A stretch of 8,824 bases of DNA, from assembly GCA_038145245.1 (NCBI GenBank), contig JAYQPI010000031.1, positions 1-8,824 of the forward strand. The letters run 5' to 3'. The first letter of the stretch is position 1. Each line of letters opens with the position of its first letter. Positions 6,412 through 8,824 of the stretch are shown here, piece by piece. The DNA comes from Fontibacterium sp038145245 (lineage in GTDB: Bacteria > Pseudomonadota > Alphaproteobacteria > Pelagibacterales > Pelagibacteraceae). A model generated the notes under the pieces. It did no database searches and was not told the origin of the DNA. It saw only the letters and a list, made by a program, of their open reading frames with translations. The translations under genes and the position numbers were made by a program.

Positions 6412-7317
6412 TTATTCATGTCCTTTTTTAGAAAAATTAAATACTGAACTATCAAATTCAGTATATTTTTCATAATCAACTAATTCATATAATCTTTTTC
6501 TAGTCTGCATTTTATCAATTACATTATTCTGATGACCTTCCGTAAATATTTGTCTTAATCCATCTTCAACATTTTTTAATGCCAATCTTTGAGTTGTTAC
6601 TGGGTAAATAACTAAATTATAACCAAGATTATTAAGTTCTTTAACAGAAAGTAATTTTGATTTCCCAAATTCTGTCATATTAGCAAGTAAATAAGCTTTC
6701 GTAGCTTTTCTCATTTTTTCAAATTCTTTTTCATCTTTTAAAGCCTCAGGAAAAATCATATCTGCACCAGCATCGACGTAAGCTTTTACTCTTGAAATTG
6801 TCTTATCTAAACCTTCAGAAGCATTAGCGTCAGTTCTGGCTATAATTAAAAAGTTTTTATCTTTTCTAGCTTTTACTGCAGATTTAATTTTTTTGATCAT
6901 CTCACTTGTGCTAACGATATCTTTATTATCGAGGTGCCCACATCTTTTAGGATTAACTTGATCCTCAATGTGACATCCAGAAATTCCAAAATTTTCGAAC
7001 GCTTCAATTGTCCTAGCGCAATTCATAGGTTCGCCGAATCCAGTATCAGCATCTACAATTGAAGGTAGGTTTGTAACTCTGGCTATTTGTTCAGCTCTAT
7101 TTGAAACTTCAGTTAAAGTTGTAAGTCCAATATCAGGAATTCCTAAATCGTTAGCCATAACAGCTCCCGATACATAAACACCATCATAACCGATTTCTTC
7201 TATTAATTTTGCAACTAGTGGATTATAGGCTCCAGGGAATCGAATAAGTTTTCCTGTTTTTAATTTCTTTTGAAGGTCTGCTCTTTTTTCAATAGGGTTT
7301 TTTTTAACAAAATACAT
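6412..7317 (-). CDS. prpB: 2-methylisocitrate lyase
   Basis: This enzyme splits 2-methylisocitrate into pyruvate and succinate, the last step of the 2-methylcitrate cycle. It belongs to the isocitrate lyase/PEP mutase superfamily. From the ATG at 7317 it has 301 residues, close to the usual 295 or so of PrpB. The Mg2+ loop DADTGFG is at 89-95, HIEDQ at 116-120, and the signature KRCGH at 124-128 holds the catalytic Cys126. A C-terminal 'VIDKMQTRKRLYELVDY' also matches PrpB. An in-frame TTG at 7323 would overlap the upstream gph stop by 4 bases, but the ATG leaves a 2-base gap and gives a more ordinary start. There is no Shine-Dalgarno sequence, so re-initiation after gph is likely. Other members such as oxaloacetate decarboxylase or PEP mutase are less likely given KRCGH and prpC next door. 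Confidence 0.9.
   Translation of the reverse strand: MYFVKKNPIEKRADLQKKLKTGKLIRFPGAYNPLVAKLIEEIGYDGVYVSGAVMANDLGIPDIGLTTLTEVSNRAEQIARVTNLPSIVDADTGFGEPMNCARTIEAFENFGISGCHIEDQVNPKRCGHLDNKDIVSTSEMIKKIKSAVKARKDKNFLIIARTDANASEGLDKTISRVKAYVDAGADMIFPEALKDEKEFEKMRKATKAYLLANMTEFGKSKLLSVKELNNLGYNLVIYPVTTQRLALKNVEDGLRQIFTEGHQNNVIDKMQTRKRLYELVDYEKYTEFDSSVFNFSKKGHE
6421..6425 (-). promoter_or_regulatory. Shine-Dalgarno AAGGA for prpC
   Basis: On the minus strand AAGGA lies in the last codons of prpB, 11 bases before the prpC ATG. It supports translation of prpC from a shared mRNA. Confidence 0.5.
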
Positions 7318-7319
7318 AA

Positions 7320-7991
7320 TCAATTTAAAAAATTTATTTTAGATAATATATTATTCATTTCAGTAAAATCATTAATAGAGTGATCATTGTATATAGTATG
7401 CTGATCTTTTTCTGTATACCCACCTTTTACGAGTATAAAACTTACTTTAGCTATTCTTGCAGTTTCTGCATCTGTTTCGCTATCACCAACCATAATACTA
7501 TCTTCTTTTTTAACATCTAAAATTTCTAATATATTTGTTAAATGTCTTGGATCAGGTTTTCTATATTCAAATGTATCAGCTCCTGCAATGTAATCAAAAT
7601 ATTCAATAAGATTAATTTCTTTAAGAAGTTTTTTGGCCAAAGATTCCATTTTATTTGTACAAATAGCAAAATTAATATTTTGAGATTTTCCCCAATCAAG
7701 AAACTTATTAACTCCTTTAATAATTTTTGATTTTTTTGAAATATTTTCTCTATAATAATTAATAAATTCCTCAGTCATTTTTTTATGAATATTTTGATCG
7801 AATTTTTTTTCTTCTTCTTTCAAAGAACTTAAAATCATATTAGCAGCACCTCTACCAGCCAAATAGCGTATGTCTGTAAGTGGTTTTTGATCATAGCCAA
7901 ATTTTTGCATTACATAATTATGTGCATCCATTAGATCAGGAGCGGAGTCTACAAGAGTTCCATCCAGATCAAAAACTATTGCTTTGCTCAT
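7320..7991 (-). CDS. gph: HAD-family phosphatase, phosphoglycolate phosphatase type
   Basis: This 223-residue haloacid dehalogenase hydrolase is close to Gph, which removes phosphate from 2-phosphoglycolate. Motif I is DLDGTLVDS with nucleophile Asp8 and acid Asp10; motif II is CTNK with Thr112; motif III lysine is Lys145 in RKPDP; motif IV is GDSETD with Asp170 and Asp174. The alpha-helical cap of about residues 15-85, including 'LAGRGAANMI', is of the Gph/PGMB type. Subfamily members are promiscuous and the true substrate (phosphoglycolate, a sugar phosphate or a nucleotide) is not decided by sequence. It is the first gene of the unit gph-prpB-prpC, with its TGA 2 bases before the prpB ATG, and is divergent from glmU. 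No Shine-Dalgarno sequence precedes the ATG. Confidence 0.8.
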   Translation of the reverse strand: MSKAIVFDLDGTLVDSAPDLMDAHNYVMQKFGYDQKPLTDIRYLAGRGAANMILSSLKEEEKKFDQNIHKKMTEEFINYYRENISKKSKIIKGVNKFLDWGKSQNINFAICTNKMESLAKKLLKEINLIEYFDYIAGADTFEYRKPDPRHLTNILEILDVKKEDSIMVGDSETDAETARIAKVSFILVKGGYTEKDQHTIYNDHSINDFTEMNNILSKINFLN

Positions 7992-8050
7992 AAATAAATA
8001 AAAAAATAGTAGTTAAAAGAAATAATTTGTGAGTTAAATTATCAAAATCA

Positions 8051-8062
8051 TTACTATAGTAA
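8051..8062. promoter_or_regulatory. perfect 12-bp palindrome in the gph-glmU divergent region
   Basis: TTACTATAGTAA reads the same on both strands and sits near the middle of the 129-base gap between the divergent gph and glmU starts. It contains TATAGT, a fair -10 hexamer in the plus direction (8055-8060), and by symmetry one in the minus direction, but neither has a good -35 partner. It could be an operator for a dimeric regulator or chance in AT-rich DNA. The rest of the gap shows nothing I can name. Confidence 0.35.
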
Positions 8063-8120
8063 CATTCATCGAATAGCAATAAATCATAAATTTGAATTAA
8101 AGTTATTTGTAAATTTAATT

Positions 8121-8732
8121 ATGATTGAGACTGAAAAATTGTTACAAAATAAAATTAGAAAAGCTGCGATAAAAAAAGGAGTTAAATTAATTTCTCCAGA
8201 ATCTATTTATTTATCTTTAGACACAATTTTTGGAAAAAATGTTTTAATCGAACCTTATGTCGTAATTGGTAAGGGTGTTAAAATCGGAAATAATGTTAAA
8301 ATTTTAAGTTTTTCATATTTAGAAAAAACAAAAATTGGAAACAATGTAACTATTGGACCATTTGCAAGATTAAGACCCGAAACAGTTTTAGAGGATAATT
8401 CTAAAATTGGAAATTTTGTTGAAATTAAAAAATCTAGAGTTGGGAAGAATTCTAAAGTTAACCATTTAAGTTATATTGGAGATTCAGTGTTAGGAAAAAA
8501 TGTTAATGTTGGCGCCGGAACAATTACTTGCAATTATGATGGCAAGAATAAATATAAAACTAAAATTTTAGATAATGCTTTTATAGGTTCAAATAGTTCT
8601 TTAGTTGCCCCGGTTAAAATAGGAAAAAATACAGTGATCGGAGCAGGATCCACTATTACCAAAGATGTAAAAAACAACGCTCTTGCTTTAAGTAGAGTTT
8701 CTCAAAGAGAATTTAAAAAAAGAAAAAAATAA
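8121..8732 (+). CDS. glmU: glucosamine-1-phosphate N-acetyltransferase, GlmU C-terminal domain only
   Basis: The protein has 203 residues and aligns with the C-terminal half of GlmU, from about E. coli residue 228 to the end. It should acetylate glucosamine 1-phosphate with acetyl-CoA to give GlcNAc-1-P for peptidoglycan and lipid A. It is a left-handed beta-helix of hexapeptide repeats (IGKGVKIGNNVKI, IGNNVTIGPFARL and so on). Catalytic and substrate residues match E. coli by position: Arg85 (R333), Lys103 (K351), His115 (H363), Tyr118 (Y366), Asn138 (N386), Lys144 (K392), Ser157 (S405). The N-terminal uridylyltransferase domain (about 230 residues with an LAAG.GTRM motif) is absent. The frame upstream is open only to a TAG at 8010-8012, with no ATG, GTG or TTG before 8121 and no such motif. 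It is followed 9 bases later by glmS, supporting the pathway assignment. Confidence 0.88.
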   Translation: MIETEKLLQNKIRKAAIKKGVKLISPESIYLSLDTIFGKNVLIEPYVVIGKGVKIGNNVKILSFSYLEKTKIGNNVTIGPFARLRPETVLEDNSKIGNFVEIKKSRVGKNSKVNHLSYIGDSVLGKNVNVGAGTITCNYDGKNKYKTKILDNAFIGSNSSLVAPVKIGKNTVIGAGSTITKDVKNNALALSRVSQREFKKRKK

Positions 8733-8741
8733 AAATAATTT

Positions 8742-8824
8742 ATGTGCGGTATTATTGGTATTGCCAGTTATAAAGATATTTCTAAAGAAATTTTAGAATC
8801 ATTAAAAAAACTCGAATATCGAGG
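8742..8824 (+). CDS. glmS: glutamine--fructose-6-phosphate aminotransferase, N-terminal fragment
   Basis: Only the first 27 codons and part of the next lie in the window. The start MCGIIGIAS places Cys2 as the N-terminal nucleophile of a class II (Ntn) glutamine amidotransferase, and 'LESLKKLEYRG' matches the GlmS sequence that usually continues YDSAG. GlmS makes glucosamine 6-phosphate from fructose 6-phosphate and glutamine, the first step of the route whose later step is done by the preceding gene. Other class II amidotransferases (PurF, AsnB) also start MCG, but the LEYRG motif favours GlmS. There is no Shine-Dalgarno sequence and the gap to glmU is 9 bases, so co-transcription is likely. 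Confidence 0.9.
   Translation, partial: MCGIIGIASYKDISKEILESLKKLEYR

Noticed and set aside
7318..7323. TTG start for prpB overlapping the gph stop by 4 bases
   Set aside because: An ATG in the same frame at 7317 adds only a 2-base gap; TTG starts are rarer, and the two extra residues are not part of the PrpB family core.
7542..7730. Plus-strand 62-codon frame inside gph
   Set aside because: It is antisense to the HAD motifs of gph and lacks any recognisable feature.

Overview
The window is AT-rich, densely packed bacterial chromosome with intergenic gaps of a few bases and no mobile elements, tRNA or rRNA genes or CRISPR. The base composition, the tight packing, the mostly absent Shine-Dalgarno sequences and the protein types (a short class I NrdA without an ATP-cone that resembles Rickettsiales and other alphaproteobacterial versions, and a PMM/PGM with an RASSNKP loop) suggest a streamlined alphaproteobacterium of the SAR11/Pelagibacterales kind. 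That placement is inferred from recognition of the proteins, not from a phylogeny.

Layout from left to right. 1-189 (+): the C-terminal end of a CaiB/BaiF-type CoA-transferase. 207-692 (+): a small unassigned protein with a likely papain-like Cys/His/Asp layout, resembling a family I remember from phages. 689-2143 (-): phosphomannomutase/phosphoglucomutase, whose stop codon overlaps that of the previous gene. 2144-2317: a divergent control region with a candidate pair of NrdR boxes and a short direct repeat. 2318-5274 (+): nrdA and nrdB, overlapping by 10 bases, encoding class Ia ribonucleotide reductase. 5282-7991 (-): a three-gene unit transcribed gph - prpB - prpC, with 2-base gaps, that joins a HAD phosphatase to two enzymes of the 2-methylcitrate cycle. 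7992-8120: a second divergent intergenic region with a perfect 12-bp palindrome. 8121-8824 (+): a GlmU that has only the acetyltransferase half, followed after 9 bases by the start of glmS, which runs off the window.

Functionally there are three themes: deoxynucleotide supply (nrdAB), propionyl-CoA oxidation to pyruvate and succinate (prpBC; prpD is not in the window), and sugar-nucleotide supply for the cell envelope (PMM/PGM, acetyltransferase-only GlmU, GlmS). The points most worth a second look are the stand-alone GlmU acetyltransferase domain, the small papain-like protein next to housekeeping genes, and the nrd control region. I see no wholly new multi-gene system here; most of the window is ordinary core metabolism.
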